Shown here in pieces: positions 1 through 9,390 of a stretch of 64,000 nt of DNA. The position numbers and the translations under genes are program-made. This DNA comes from Pedobacter segetis (GTDB taxonomy: Bacteria > Bacteroidota > Bacteroidia > Sphingobacteriales > Sphingobacteriaceae): contig NZ_JAEHFY010000014.1 of NCBI RefSeq assembly GCF_016623585.1, positions 62,001 through 126,000 of the forward strand, read 5' to 3'. Under the pieces are notes generated by a model. The model ran no database searches. It was not told the origin of the DNA and was given only the letters and a program-made list of their open reading frames with translations. Every line of letters starts with the position of its first letter. The stretch's first letter is position 1.

Positions 1-348
1 ATTTGGTTCGATAGCTGCTTGATAGTCACCTAGGCTTTTTACATAGAAGGAGCCAATAGCCATAAATGGCAATTGCGTGTTCGGAATACCGGTGGCAAAT
101 CCTTTTTCAACGGTGTATTTTACCAGATTTGATCCTAAAAAACCTGCTACCATAGGCATGTGCTTAGTTTCATAATACCTCATATCAAAAGTCTTGCCTT
201 CTGCAAACGGGTACATAATGGACACTTTAATTAATCTTTTTTCTACACCTTGATGACTATTCCTTTTAGTTTTGCCTGATTGCTTTTTTTGACTAAATGC
301 CAGGCATGTAATCAGAAGTAAGATCGGTAAAATGAGTTTTAATTTCAT
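1..348 (-). CDS. EthD-like secreted protein, partial (C-terminus outside window)
   Basis: My translation of 348 down to 1 gives 116 codons without a stop; the gene continues past the left edge. The N-terminus is a hydrophobic signal sequence (MKLKLILPILLLITCLAFSQ). After it comes an EthD-like core: an IMYPFAEG strand, then RYYETKHMPMV, typical of dimeric alpha/beta-barrel EthD proteins. EthD proteins are small ferredoxin-fold dimers of mostly uncertain function; cytoplasmic relatives act near degradative oxygenases. A secreted form is less common. It is divergent from the LysR gene at 486, with a 137-bp shared upstream region, so it may be that regulator's target (inference). Confidence 0.7.
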   Translation of the reverse strand, partial: MKLKLILPILLLITCLAFSQKKQSGKTKRNSHQGVEKRLIKVSIMYPFAEGKTFDMRYYETKHMPMVAGFLGSNLVKYTVEKGFATGIPNTQLPFMAIGSFYVKSLGDYQAAIEPN

Positions 349-485
349 GATTGTTTTTTTTAGAAATGGATTTTAGATGATAAAATTTTTAGTTTAATAT
401 CTTATACCACAAATCTCAGGGTAATTTCTATATTTACAAAACGCTATTTTTCGATAGAATCAATCGATAAAACCAATTTAGAACT

Positions 486-1379
486 ATGGAACTTAGACAG
501 ATTAAATACTTTCTTAAGGCAAAGGAATTATTAAATTTTACCGAAGCTGCTAAAATTTTGAATATTAGCCAAAGTACATTATCGCAGCAAATTAAGCAAC
601 TTGAAAATGAATTGAACTTACCATTGTTTAACCGAATTGGCAAACGCATAATCCTTACAGAGGCAGGTAAAATGTTCGGTGAGTACGCTTTGCAGAGTTT
701 AAATAAGGCGAACGAAGGATTAATGCTCTTGAAGGATCTAAACAATATTAATACAGGGAGAATTACCATTGGCATTATTTATTCCATGCGAATCTTTATT
801 GTTAAAGCATTGGTAAAGTTTGCTGTGCAATATCCCAATATCAAAATTCAATTAGTTTTTGGTACCACCAAGGATCTTTTAGAAAAACTCAATGCGCATC
901 ATTTTGACTTTGTGTTGGCATTTCAAGAAAAGATTAAACACTTTCATCTGAAATATCAGCCACTTCTATCTTCAACAATGGTTTTGGTAACAGCTAAAAA
1001 ATCATCATTGGCCAATAAAAGTAGTATTTCCCTGAAAGAAGTGTCTAAGCTTCCATTGGCTTTACCTTTTAGTGGTTATTCTACTACTCAATTTTTTGTG
1101 GATTCATTCAATCAAAAAAAACTAGAGCCTAATATTTGTATGGAAATAAATGACATTCATACAATATTTGAAATCGTTAAGACCGGCCATTGGCATACAA
1201 TTTTGAGTAATACTAGTGTAAACGACCCCAAAGTAACAGGTATTCCCATTGAAGGAAAGAACATGAAGCGAGACATAATGATTATTTCTCTAAAAGAAGC
1301 CTACGAAAAGAAAGCGGTAAAAAAATTCTGCGAACTTCTTACAGAAATCAAAGGACAATTTTCAGATTTCTCTTATTGA
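486..1379 (+). CDS. LysR-family transcriptional regulator
   Basis: A 297-residue protein of standard LysR length. Residues about 2-60 form the winged helix-turn-helix (MELRQIKYFLKAKELLNFTE, then ISQSTLSQQIKQLENEL), followed by a linker helix and a periplasmic-binding-like effector domain from about residue 90. It should bind its own upstream region as a tetramer and respond to a small molecule that the sequence does not reveal. The divergent EthD-like gene across a 137-bp AT-rich gap is the natural candidate target. The start is an ATG at the head of the conserved HTH, so it is secure. Confidence 0.93.
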   Translation: MELRQIKYFLKAKELLNFTEAAKILNISQSTLSQQIKQLENELNLPLFNRIGKRIILTEAGKMFGEYALQSLNKANEGLMLLKDLNNINTGRITIGIIYSMRIFIVKALVKFAVQYPNIKIQLVFGTTKDLLEKLNAHHFDFVLAFQEKIKHFHLKYQPLLSSTMVLVTAKKSSLANKSSISLKEVSKLPLALPFSGYSTTQFFVDSFNQKKLEPNICMEINDIHTIFEIVKTGHWHTILSNTSVNDPKVTGIPIEGKNMKRDIMIISLKEAYEKKAVKKFCELLTEIKGQFSDFSY

Positions 1380-1611
1380 GAACGGATATTAGTGTCCTGA
1401 CTTGTCCCTTTAAGTGCGTTGGGAATAATTTCGAGAGAATTTTCTTCGTTTTGTAAGAAGGCTTTGCTTTTATGTTAGCTATTTTGTTTGTAATGTGATT
1501 TAAGGTTTGACCATCCATAATCTTCTTCGATTAATCTGGGAATCCTCTTACGGATAATCTGGTTTTCAGTTCTATTTGTTTGGATATGACCAGGACTATA
1601 AAAAAGAACAT

Positions 1612-1645
1612 AAAAAAACCTCTACGGGGCATATAGAGGTTTTTG
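1612..1645 (-). terminator. Rho-independent terminator after tRNA-Leu(UAA)
   Basis: Stem AACCTCTA (1617-1624) pairs with TAGAGGTT (1634-1641). A run of A on the left becomes the U tract on the minus strand, directly downstream of the tRNA-Leu gene. Confidence 0.75.
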
Positions 1646-1730
1646 TACTCAGAGCGGGAATCGAACCCGCACTCCCTTAACGGGAACAGGATTTTAAGTC
1701 CTGCGTGTCTACCAGTTCCACCATCTGAGC
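1646..1730 (-). tRNA. tRNA-Leu (anticodon UAA)
   Basis: Read on the minus strand it begins GCTCAGATGGTGGAACTGG and ends TCTGAGTA, with acceptor pairing GCTCAGA/TCTGAGT (one G-T pair). The anticodon stem CAGGA/TCCTG holds the loop CTTAAAA, anticodon TAA. A long variable arm (class II tRNA) and the T-arm GGGTTCGATTCCC follow. CCA is not encoded. It has its own terminator. Confidence 0.96.
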
Positions 1731-1748
1731 AGCTTGTGATAAGCATCT

Positions 1749-1777
1749 AAAAAAAATCCCCTCCTGGTAGGAAGGGA
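1749..1777 (-). terminator. Terminator between tRNA-Gly and tRNA-Leu
   Basis: Stem TCCCCTCCT (1757-1765) and AGGAAGGGA (1769-1777) with a 3-base loop and one wobble position. Eight A residues at 1749-1756 give the U tract on the minus strand. It sits between the two tRNA genes, so they may form separate transcripts. Confidence 0.65.
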
Positions 1778-1782
1778 ATACT

Positions 1783-1858
1783 TGGAGCGAAAGACGAGAT
1801 TCGAACTCGCGACCCCAACCTTGGCAAGGTTGTGCTCTACCAACTGAGCTACTTTCGC
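1783..1858 (-). tRNA. tRNA-Gly (anticodon GCC)
   Basis: On the minus strand it starts GCGAAAGTAGCTCAGTTGG and ends CTTTCGCTCCA with CCA encoded. Acceptor GCGAAAG/CTTTCGC is perfect. Anticodon stem CAACC/GGTTG encloses TTGCCAA, anticodon GCC. The T-arm is GCGAGTTCGAATCTCGT. Discriminator base U73 is usual for tRNA-Gly. Confidence 0.97.
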
Positions 1859-1953
1859 TTATATTTAAAAGAACTTTGTTTCCCTTGCGGGTTGCAAATA
1901 TAGGTAGAAAATATTTCTTTGCAATATTGAAGTTAAAAAAATTGCAATCCAAT

Positions 1954-2433
1954 TTATAATTCCCTATCATTCAATACAAAAAAAATCAAATCTTGTTCAA
2001 AACCCCTACTCATCGCATATTGTGATAGCTTATAATTTCTTTTAAAGCGTTCATTTTCTTTTATAGTGGTGGCTTTTTTTTCTAAAACACCGATCAGTTT
2101 TTCTAAATACTCTTCGCCATCTAAATTTTGCAATGCTTTTTTTATCAATGGTAGCGATACCTGCTTAAGTTTTAGACCTTGCTTTATTTTGTTCTTGCCC
2201 CAACTATTGATCCTCATTTTTCCTCTCGCATAGGTATTTGCAAAACGTTCCTCGTTTAAAAAGTTAGTTTCTAGCAGTTTTAAAATGATCAGCTCTAGCT
2301 CATCACCATAAATGCCCATACTGATCAATTTCCCCCTTACTTCATATTGGCTGCGCTCTTGGTAGGCACAATATGCTTCTGCTTTTTGTAAAGCACTTTT
2401 AAAACCTAAGGGGATGGTTGTTTTTTGCTGCAT
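1954..2433 (-). CDS. recX: Regulatory protein RecX
   Basis: A 159-residue, helix-rich, basic protein with the RecX three-helix repeats: AEAYCAYQERSQYEVRGKL near residues 17-35, then a central NFLNEERFANTYARGKMR segment. RecX binds RecA filaments in the cytoplasm and limits strand exchange. It is divergent from murF-alr at 2485, with about 50 bp between starts, and the tRNA-Gly gene follows it. No recA is visible in the window, so this is a stand-alone recX. Length is normal for the family. Confidence 0.88.
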   Translation of the reverse strand: MQQKTTIPLGFKSALQKAEAYCAYQERSQYEVRGKLISMGIYGDELELIILKLLETNFLNEERFANTYARGKMRINSWGKNKIKQGLKLKQVSLPLIKKALQNLDGEEYLEKLIGVLEKKATTIKENERFKRNYKLSQYAMSRGFEQDLIFFVLNDREL

Positions 2434-2484
2434 TGGGCATAAAATTAGTGATATTCACGAATATTCATCAACTTTGCCCAACAG

Positions 2485-4938
2485 ATGAAAGAATTATCTT
2501 ATAACATTCAAAATATAGCCGAAATTGTTGGGGAACGTACTTTGCTCCATCGCCCCAATCAGAACATTAAGCATTTGTTAACGGATAGCAGAAAGATCAC
2601 AGATGCTAAAAGTTCCGTTTTCTTTGCTTTAGAAGGAAAGCGAGATGCACATCAATATATAAACGGTTTATACGCCGCTGGTGTAAGATCTTTCATTATT
2701 ACCGCTACTAATTTCCCAACAGATAAATGCCCCGATGCCAATTTTATATGGGTTAAAAATGCTTTAAGGGCTATGCAAAAGCTCGCTACTTCACATAGAG
2801 AAAATTTTAATTATCCGGTTATTGGGATTACGGGGAGTAATGGCAAAACCATGGTAAAAGAATGGCTTTACCAATTATTGGTTACAGAAAAAGAAATTAT
2901 AAGAAGTCCTAAAAGTTATAACTCCCAAATGGGAGTGGCACTTTCTGTTTGGCAGATGAACCATTTTTATGATCTTGGTATTTTTGAAGCGGGCATCTCT
3001 ACCGTTGGTGAGATGGATGCTTTGGCGCAAATGATAAAGCCAAACATTGGTGTTTTAACTAATATAGGTGCGGCCCACGATGAAGGTTTTAAGAACAGAA
3101 CAGAAAAACTTCAAGAAAAACTGAAGTTCTTCAAAAATGCAGAGGTAGTTATCCTTAATAAAGGTTATATCGGCGAAAGCCAAAACCTGAAAAATATCTT
3201 TACCTGGAGCTTGACCGAAAAAGCAGATTTACAAGTTTTAAGCCTCCATAAGAAAGAAGGTAAAACGCTGATCAAGGCCGTGTTTCATCAAAATGAAATA
3301 GCCATTAAAATCCCGTTTACAGACCATGCTTCTGTAGAAAATGCCATTACTTGTTGGGCAACAATGCTTTATTTAGGTTATGGGCAAAACATCATAGAAA
3401 AAAGAATGATGAGTTTATTGCCAGTGAAAATGCGTTTAGAGCTAAAGAAAGGCATCAATCAAACAGATATTATAGACGATTCTTATAATTCTGATTTTTC
3501 TTCTTTAGATATTGCCATAGATTTTTTGAATCAGCAAAACCAGCATCCTACAAAAACTTTGATCCTTTCGGATATTTCGCAATCTGGCATAGCCGAAAAG
3601 GAACTGTACCAAAATATAGCCCAATTGATCAAGAATAAAGGTGTTAAAAAGTTCATCGGAATTGGCCCTTCACTCAAAAAACATCGATCATATTTTGAGG
3701 AAGGCAATCTTTTTTATGATGATACCGATGATTTTTTAAAGAATTTTGATTGGGAAAGCATTACCAACGAAACTATATTGATTAAAGGGGCAAGGCATTT
3801 CGAGTTTGAGCGTATCAGTAAAAAACTGAGCTTAAAAGTACATGAAACAGTTTTGGAGATTAACCTAAACGCGATCGTAAATAACCTAAACCATTATAAA
3901 AGGAAGTTGAAGCCCGGCGTTAAATTAATGGCCATGGTAAAGGCTTTTGCCTATGGTAGTGGAAGCGAGGAAATTGCTAATCTGTTGCAGCACAACGGTG
4001 TAGATTATTTGTCAGTGGCCTACGCCGATGAGGGTATAGAGTTAAGGGAAGCTGGTATTACCATCCCGATCATGGTTTTGGGGCCAGAGATTTCTAATTT
4101 CGAGGCCATGATCAATTATAATTTAGAGCCAGAGGTGTATAGTTTAAGAATTTTGAAGGCTTTCGCCGATTTGGTGTCTAAAAAGAAGATAAAAGAACAA
4201 TGGATACATATTAAGCTTGATACCGGGATGCATCGTTTAGGTTTTATGGAAGACGAAACAGAGGAACTATTATCGTTTTTAAAACAACACCCAACGATCA
4301 AGGTTAAGAGTATGTTCTCTCATTTGGCGGCAAGCGAAAGCGATTTACACCATGATTATACGCAACAGCAAATTGCTGAATTTGAGAAAATAACCACTAA
4401 TTTTGAAACTGAATTAGGTTACACTTTCTTAAAGCATATTTGTAACACATCTGCGATCAGTAAATGGCCAAATGCCCAATTTGACATGGTACGTTTGGGC
4501 ATTGGTTTGTACGGTATAGAAGGAATTATAGAAGAAAGAAACTATCTAGCAAACGTTGCCAATCTAAAGACCACCATTTCACAGATAAAAAGTTTAAAAA
4601 AGGGCGATTCTGTAGGTTATGGCAGGAACGGCGTGATGCAAAAAGACGGTATGATAGCTACCGTAAAAATTGGGTACGCCGATGGTTTTCCAAGGTCATT
4701 GGGCAATGGGAACGGCGAAATGTTGATCAACAACCAAAGGATAAAAACCATTGGCAACATCTGTATGGACATGACAATGCTAGACCTAAGCGATTTTGAA
4801 GTGAACATAGAAGATGAGGTTTTGGTTTTTGGCGAAGATCTATCTGTTTATGAAATGGCTCAAAAATTGGGTACTATCCCGTATGAAGTAATTACCAATA
4901 TTTCGCAAAGAGTAAAAAGGGTTTATTATTATGAATAA
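2485..4938 (+). CDS. murF-alr: Bifunctional MurF ligase / alanine racemase
   Basis: An 817-residue fusion. The MurF half (about 1-450) adds D-Ala-D-Ala to UDP-MurNAc-tripeptide in the cytoplasm; its ATP loop GITGSNGKT is at residues 113-121. The alanine racemase half (about 455-817) makes the D-Ala: the PLP lysine lies in MVKAFAYGSG (K486), the catalytic tyrosine in VGYGRN (about Y712), followed by the GYADGFPR motif. Both catalytic signatures are intact. The fusion is known in Bacteroidota and couples D-Ala supply to its use in peptidoglycan synthesis. The DUF502 gene follows after 5 bp and is probably cotranscribed. Confidence 0.96.
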   Translation: MKELSYNIQNIAEIVGERTLLHRPNQNIKHLLTDSRKITDAKSSVFFALEGKRDAHQYINGLYAAGVRSFIITATNFPTDKCPDANFIWVKNALRAMQKLATSHRENFNYPVIGITGSNGKTMVKEWLYQLLVTEKEIIRSPKSYNSQMGVALSVWQMNHFYDLGIFEAGISTVGEMDALAQMIKPNIGVLTNIGAAHDEGFKNRTEKLQEKLKFFKNAEVVILNKGYIGESQNLKNIFTWSLTEKADLQVLSLHKKEGKTLIKAVFHQNEIAIKIPFTDHASVENAITCWATMLYLGYGQNIIEKRMMSLLPVKMRLELKKGINQTDIIDDSYNSDFSSLDIAIDFLNQQNQHPTKTLILSDISQSGIAEKELYQNIAQLIKNKGVKKFIGIGPSLKKHRSYFEEGNLFYDDTDDFLKNFDWESITNETILIKGARHFEFERISKKLSLKVHETVLEINLNAIVNNLNHYKRKLKPGVKLMAMVKAFAYGSGSEEIANLLQHNGVDYLSVAYADEGIELREAGITIPIMVLGPEISNFEAMINYNLEPEVYSLRILKAFADLVSKKKIKEQWIHIKLDTGMHRLGFMEDETEELLSFLKQHPTIKVKSMFSHLAASESDLHHDYTQQQIAEFEKITTNFETELGYTFLKHICNTSAISKWPNAQFDMVRLGIGLYGIEGIIEERNYLANVANLKTTISQIKSLKKGDSVGYGRNGVMQKDGMIATVKIGYADGFPRSLGNGNGEMLINNQRIKTIGNICMDMTMLDLSDFEVNIEDEVLVFGEDLSVYEMAQKLGTIPYEVITNISQRVKRVYYYE

Positions 4939-4943
4939 ATAAG

Positions 4944-5537
4944 ATGAGAAGGATTTTTAATGTAATATTTAGATATTTTATTAAAGGATTATTAGTTGTT
5001 TTACCTTTAGGAGCTGCTTTTTTCTTGATATTTTGGGCATTTTCTTCTTTAGATAATGCGCTAAACTTAAGTGATAAAATATTTGTGAACCCTTATAACG
5101 GGATGCCCTTATACATACCCGGTTTAGGGATATTGACAGTTATTTTGGCAATTTTATTAACAGGCGTTATCGCTACCTACTTTATTACCGAACCAATTTA
5201 TAATTGGATCAGCAGGTGGATAAACCGATTGCCGCTCTTTAAGTTCATTTATTCTTCTGTTAAAGATTTGACCGAAGCCTTTGTTGGCGATGAAAAAAAA
5301 TTGAGCGAACCTGTTTTGGTAGAGGATAGCCATGGGTTTAAACGGATTGGTTTTTTGACCCAAAAAGATATGGCCTCATTTGGTTTAAAAGGTAACGTTG
5401 CGGTTTATTTCCCCTGGTCTTATTCTTTTGCGGGGCAAGTGATCATTGTAAACGCAGATAAAGTTACACCGCTTAAAATATCATCGGCTCAGGCCATGAA
5501 ATTTATCGTTTCTGGCGGTGTAAGCGGGATTCATTAA
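4944..5537 (+). CDS. DUF502 family inner-membrane protein
   Basis: A 197-residue protein with two transmembrane segments, at about residues 10-35 (FIKGLLVVLPLGAAFFLIFW) and 53-78, followed by a soluble domain with the DUF502 signature IYSSVKDLTEAFVGDE and a glycine-rich AVYFPWSYSFAGQV segment. The family's biochemical function is unknown. It begins 5 bp after murF-alr, so an operon with cell wall synthesis is likely. The ATG start precedes the first hydrophobic segment by about 12 residues, as expected. Confidence 0.88.
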   Translation: MRRIFNVIFRYFIKGLLVVLPLGAAFFLIFWAFSSLDNALNLSDKIFVNPYNGMPLYIPGLGILTVILAILLTGVIATYFITEPIYNWISRWINRLPLFKFIYSSVKDLTEAFVGDEKKLSEPVLVEDSHGFKRIGFLTQKDMASFGLKGNVAVYFPWSYSFAGQVIIVNADKVTPLKISSAQAMKFIVSGGVSGIH

Positions 5538-5688
5538 GTATTGAGTAAAAAGCTGAGATTTTAAAGTCGAAAATTTAGACTCTCAAAGACCTCTAAATAG
5601 GGATGCTGATCTGCCTTTTGGCTTATCAGCATCCCACAAGGTTATTTAATGAATTGCTGAAATAAATTTGACATAACGGAGATTGGTT

Positions 5689-6396
5689 TTAAAAGTTGGG
5701 CTTTAGAACGTACTTATCATAAAACCTAAAAATATGTTCTGCTGCTTCTTCTGCGGTATCTACTAATCTAAACAGGTTTAAATCTTCTGGGTTAATGTTA
5801 TGCTCTGTTTCTAGCATATGGTTTTTAATCCAATCTATTAATCCGCTCCAATAACTTATACCCACCAAAACAATAGGGAAACGGGCAATTTTACCCGTTT
5901 GGATCAAGGTTAAAGCCTCAAAAAGCTCATCCATGGTACCAAAACCACCGGGCAAACCAATATAACCTTGCGAGTACTTCATAAACATTACCTTACGGAT
6001 AAAGAAGTAATCAAACTCCAAAATTTTATCCCTATCAATATAGCGGTTGTGGAACTGCTCAAAGGGTAATTCGATATTTAAACCTACCGATTTTCCTCCT
6101 GCTTCGTAAGCACCTTTGTTACCTGCCTCCATAATACCCGGCCCGCCTCCGGTTATTACGCCATAGCCTCTTTCTGTTAACAAACGACCAATTTCTACGG
6201 CCATTTCGTAATATTTATTGTCATGCTTGGTTCTTGCAGATCCAAATATAGAGACGCAAGGCCCAATTTTAGCCAATTTCTCAAAACCATCAACAAACTC
6301 GGCCATGATCTTAAAGATCTGCCAAGAATCCGTTACTTTTATCTCTTGCCACGTTCTGTTCTCAAACGCACTTCTTATTTTCTCTTCACCTGTCAT
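5689..6396 (-). CDS. LOG-family nucleotide hydrolase (TIGR00730 type)
   Basis: A 235-residue Rossmann-fold protein with both LOG motifs: the GGGPGIMEAGNKGAYEAGG loop near residues 83-101, and PGGFGTMDE near residue 150. LOG enzymes remove ribose 5'-phosphate from nucleoside monophosphates, including cytokinin precursors and purine monophosphates. The bacterial substrate cannot be read from sequence. The N-terminal 60-residue extension before SIFGSAR matches the longer bacterial subgroup. It follows the symporter gene at 6415 with an 18-bp gap on the same strand. Confidence 0.9.
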   Translation of the reverse strand: MTGEEKIRSAFENRTWQEIKVTDSWQIFKIMAEFVDGFEKLAKIGPCVSIFGSARTKHDNKYYEMAVEIGRLLTERGYGVITGGGPGIMEAGNKGAYEAGGKSVGLNIELPFEQFHNRYIDRDKILEFDYFFIRKVMFMKYSQGYIGLPGGFGTMDELFEALTLIQTGKIARFPIVLVGISYWSGLIDWIKNHMLETEHNINPEDLNLFRLVDTAEEAAEHIFRFYDKYVLKPNF

Positions 6397-6414
6397 ATCT
6401 ATATTTTGTAATTG

Positions 6415-7917
6415 CTAATACGCAATTTTAGTCTGTTTGTTCGAGATTAACAACAATCCTAAGAAAGTTATCAATCCGTTAATTAAGATCAGTTCATTAT
6501 CAAAAACATAACCACCCATTAATTTTACCGAATTTAAGTTTAGAAAATAGCAAATAGCTGGAGATAAAATACAGATAAACGGCACCAATTTATCTTTAAC
6601 ACCTCTATTCTGCATCAATAACCCAAAGGCATAAAGCCCCAACAATGGGCCATAAGTGTATGATGCAACGGTAAAAATAGCGCCAACAACTGCTTTGTTG
6701 TTTACTTGGTTAAAAAGGATCACGGTAAAAAACATCAAGAAAGAAAACATTACATGTACCCAATGCCTTTGGTTGATGCTTTTTTTAGAATTGATGTCTG
6801 CTTTTTTGTTAAAGCCCAAAAAATCTACACAAAAGGAAGTGGTTAATGCCGTTAGGGCAGAATCTGTGGTGGCAAATGTAGCTGCCGTTAAACCCAGCAT
6901 AAAAACGATCGCAGGTATGATAGACAAATGATTAAGCGCAATCTCTGGGAAAAGAAAATCTGTTCTTGGTGTACCCGTTGCATCAACAGGGATAGGGATT
7001 CCGTTTTTGTTGGCATAAACATAAAGCAATGCACCAACGCTCAAAAAGAAAAGATTGATGATCACAAATATCCCTGTAAAGGTAAACATGTTTTTTTGGG
7101 CTTCGCCGATGTTTTTACAGCTCAGGTTCTTCTGCATCAAATCTTGGTCTAAACCAATCATGGCTATGGTAACAAACATTCCGCCTATCAATTGTTTACC
7201 CACATAGAAATGGCTGCTCATAAAATCATCAACAAAAAATATTTTGGAGTAACCGCTATTTTTTACAGTTTCAAAAGCATCTATTACACCTAAGTTTAAA
7301 CTATCGCAAATAAAATAGATGGTTAATAAAACAGACAAAACCAAGAAAATAGTTTGTAAAGTATCTGTAATGATGATGGTTTTTAAACCGCCCCTAAATG
7401 TATAAAGCCAAATCAGCGAAAGCGATATTAAAACGGTGGCAAAAAAAGGGATGCCGTAACTATCGAAAATAAACTTTTGTAAAACGATAACTACCAAATA
7501 AAGCCTAAATGCCGAGCCAATTGTACGGCTCATCAAAAAAATACCTGCCGCGGTTTTATAGCTTACTTTTCCTAAACGCTTTTCTATATAACCATAAATA
7601 GAGGTTAAATTCATACGGTAATAAAGCGGCAGCAATACCGTGGCTACCACAATAAAGCCCAAGGCATTTCCCAAAACAAACTGAAAATACTCGAACTGAT
7701 GCCCCGCCAAAGAACCCACTTGCCCCGGGACAGAAATAAAAGTTACACCACTTAAGGCGGTCCCGATCATCCCAAAAGCCACCAAATACCATTTAGAATT
7801 TCTATTGGCAATAAAAAAGGTAGAGTTATCTGATGATTTTTTGGAGGTAAAAAACGAGATGGAAATTAAAACAATGAAATAACCAATAATGAAGGCTAAT
7901 AATACATTTGGCGACAT
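6415..7917 (-). CDS. Sodium:solute symporter (SSS family)
   Basis: A 500-residue polytopic membrane protein with about 13 hydrophobic segments. It has SSS features: VAFGMIGTALSGVTFISVPG near residues 46-65, an RGGLKTIIITD loop, and FATTDSALTALTTSFCVDFLG near residue 350, typical of the sodium-binding region. It should couple sodium influx to solute uptake across the inner membrane. The solute is unknown. The protein ends without a sensor kinase domain. It is divergent from recR (75 bp between starts) and precedes the LOG gene. Confidence 0.92.
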   Translation of the reverse strand: MSPNVLLAFIIGYFIVLISISFFTSKKSSDNSTFFIANRNSKWYLVAFGMIGTALSGVTFISVPGQVGSLAGHQFEYFQFVLGNALGFIVVATVLLPLYYRMNLTSIYGYIEKRLGKVSYKTAAGIFLMSRTIGSAFRLYLVVIVLQKFIFDSYGIPFFATVLISLSLIWLYTFRGGLKTIIITDTLQTIFLVLSVLLTIYFICDSLNLGVIDAFETVKNSGYSKIFFVDDFMSSHFYVGKQLIGGMFVTIAMIGLDQDLMQKNLSCKNIGEAQKNMFTFTGIFVIINLFFLSVGALLYVYANKNGIPIPVDATGTPRTDFLFPEIALNHLSIIPAIVFMLGLTAATFATTDSALTALTTSFCVDFLGFNKKADINSKKSINQRHWVHVMFSFLMFFTVILFNQVNNKAVVGAIFTVASYTYGPLLGLYAFGLLMQNRGVKDKLVPFICILSPAICYFLNLNSVKLMGGYVFDNELILINGLITFLGLLLISNKQTKIAY

Positions 7918-7991
7918 GCTTTATTGATTTTTAAATAGGTTTATACTTTATTGTAAGATGCTAATTAGCATTAAATTTTTAATTTAGCAAA

Positions 7992-8609
7992 ATGAATTTT
8001 TCCTCTAAACTTTTAGAGAATGCCGTTAATGAATTTGGGAGTTTGCCCGGGATTGGCCAAAAAACCGCATTGCGCTTGGTTTTACATTTGCTCAATCAAG
8101 ATCATAGTACCGTAGAGCGTTTTGGGAACACCTTGATCCACCTTAAAAATAACATCAAATTTTGTAAAAATTGCAACCATATTTCTGATCAGGATATTTG
8201 TGAGATTTGCGCATCAAATAAAAGAGACCATAGTTTAATTTGCGTGGTAGAAGATAGTAGGGATGTTATGGCTATTGAAAACACCAACCAATTCAATGGC
8301 TTATATCACGTTTTAAATGGCTTAATATCGCCGATGGACGGTGTTGGCCCAGCAGATTTAACCATTGAACATTTAGTGAGGCGCAGCCAAGAAAATGATG
8401 TTTCTGAAATAATCTTCGCCTTAAGCGCCACCATGGAAGGTGATACCACCATTTTTTACCTTAACAAAAAATTAAATAAGCCCAACTTAAAAGTAAGCAC
8501 CTTAGCAAGGGGAATTGCATTTGGAGGAGAGATAGAATATGCTGATGAGCTGACTTTGGGAAGATCCATCACTACCCGTGTGCCTTACGAAAACTCGTTA
8601 TCTAAATAG
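7992..8609 (+). CDS. recR: Recombination mediator RecR
   Basis: A 205-residue protein of usual RecR length: N-terminal helix-hairpin-helix (LPGIGQKTALRLVLHLL), four-cysteine zinc finger (C58, C61, C70, C73) and Toprim domain starting ICVVEDSRDVMAIENT, with the family-typical ISPMDGVGP. RecR acts with RecO, and RecF where present, to load RecA onto SSB-coated gaps. The glycosyltransferase gene starts 3 bp after its stop, which suggests cotranscription but no functional link. Confidence 0.96.
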   Translation: MNFSSKLLENAVNEFGSLPGIGQKTALRLVLHLLNQDHSTVERFGNTLIHLKNNIKFCKNCNHISDQDICEICASNKRDHSLICVVEDSRDVMAIENTNQFNGLYHVLNGLISPMDGVGPADLTIEHLVRRSQENDVSEIIFALSATMEGDTTIFYLNKKLNKPNLKVSTLARGIAFGGEIEYADELTLGRSITTRVPYENSLSK

Positions 8610-8612
8610 CCC

Positions 8613-9389
8613 TTGAAACTGTCTATCATCATTGTTAGCTATAATGTACGCGATCTTTTGCAGCAGGCCTTAGATTCTTTGATCTATGCGGCCATAAATA
8701 TCAATCATGAGATTTTTGTGGTGGATAACGCTTCTAAGGATGCAACGGTAGAAATGGTTAGAAACAGATACCCAACCGTAAAGCTCATCATCAATAAAAA
8801 CAATGTTGGTTTTTCTGTGGCCAATAATCAAGCGATTAGCCAGGCCAAGGGCCAATATATTTTAGCTATCAACCCCGACACAATTACCAGTGCCGATACC
8901 TTACAAAAAACGATCAAGTTTATGGATAAAACACCAAACGCTGGTGGTTTAGGCGTAAGGATGATCAATGCACAGGGTAAATACCTGTCAGAATCTAAAA
9001 GAGGTTTGCCAACGCTATGGGTATCTCTTTGTAAATTTACGGGCTTATGCTATTTATTTCCTCGATCCAAAATTTTTAACAGATATTACATGGGTTGGAT
9101 AAACGAGTATGAAACCGCAGAAATACACGTTTTAGCTGGCGCTTTTATGCTTTTAAGAAAACAATCATTAGAAAAAACAGGTTATTTTGACGAGTCTTTT
9201 TTTATGTACGGCGAAGATGTAGATCTATCATACCGCCTAAAACTGGCAGGGTTTAAGAATTATTATTTCCCCGAAACCTATATCATTCATTTTAAGGGGC
9301 AAAGTACCCGAAAATTAAGTTTTAGATATATCAAAAGTTTTTACGGGGCAATGTTTATTTTTGCAAAGAAGCACCTTCTTAATTTTTAA
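8613..9389 (+). CDS. Family 2 glycosyltransferase
   Basis: A 258-residue GT-A protein. It opens with LSIIIVSYNVRDLLQQALDS, has the nucleotide-sugar region IFVVDNASKDAT and NPDT as the likely DXD-equivalent, and ends with the acceptor-side motif FFMYGEDVDLSYRLKLAGF. This pattern matches rhamnosyltransferase-like GT2 enzymes that build surface glycans at the cytoplasmic membrane face. No transmembrane helix is obvious. Translation starts at TTG (8613), directly before the first beta strand and 3 bp after recR; no ATG lies nearby upstream in frame. Confidence 0.88.
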   Translation: MKLSIIIVSYNVRDLLQQALDSLIYAAININHEIFVVDNASKDATVEMVRNRYPTVKLIINKNNVGFSVANNQAISQAKGQYILAINPDTITSADTLQKTIKFMDKTPNAGGLGVRMINAQGKYLSESKRGLPTLWVSLCKFTGLCYLFPRSKIFNRYYMGWINEYETAEIHVLAGAFMLLRKQSLEKTGYFDESFFMYGEDVDLSYRLKLAGFKNYYFPETYIIHFKGQSTRKLSFRYIKSFYGAMFIFAKKHLLNF

Positions 9390-9390
9390 A

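Noticed and set aside
1531-1970. Two minus-strand ORFs (71 and 97 aa) across the tRNA genes
   Set aside because: Their text (for example SSSVGRAQPCQGWGREFES) is the familiar false translation of tRNA genes; the tRNAs explain the region.
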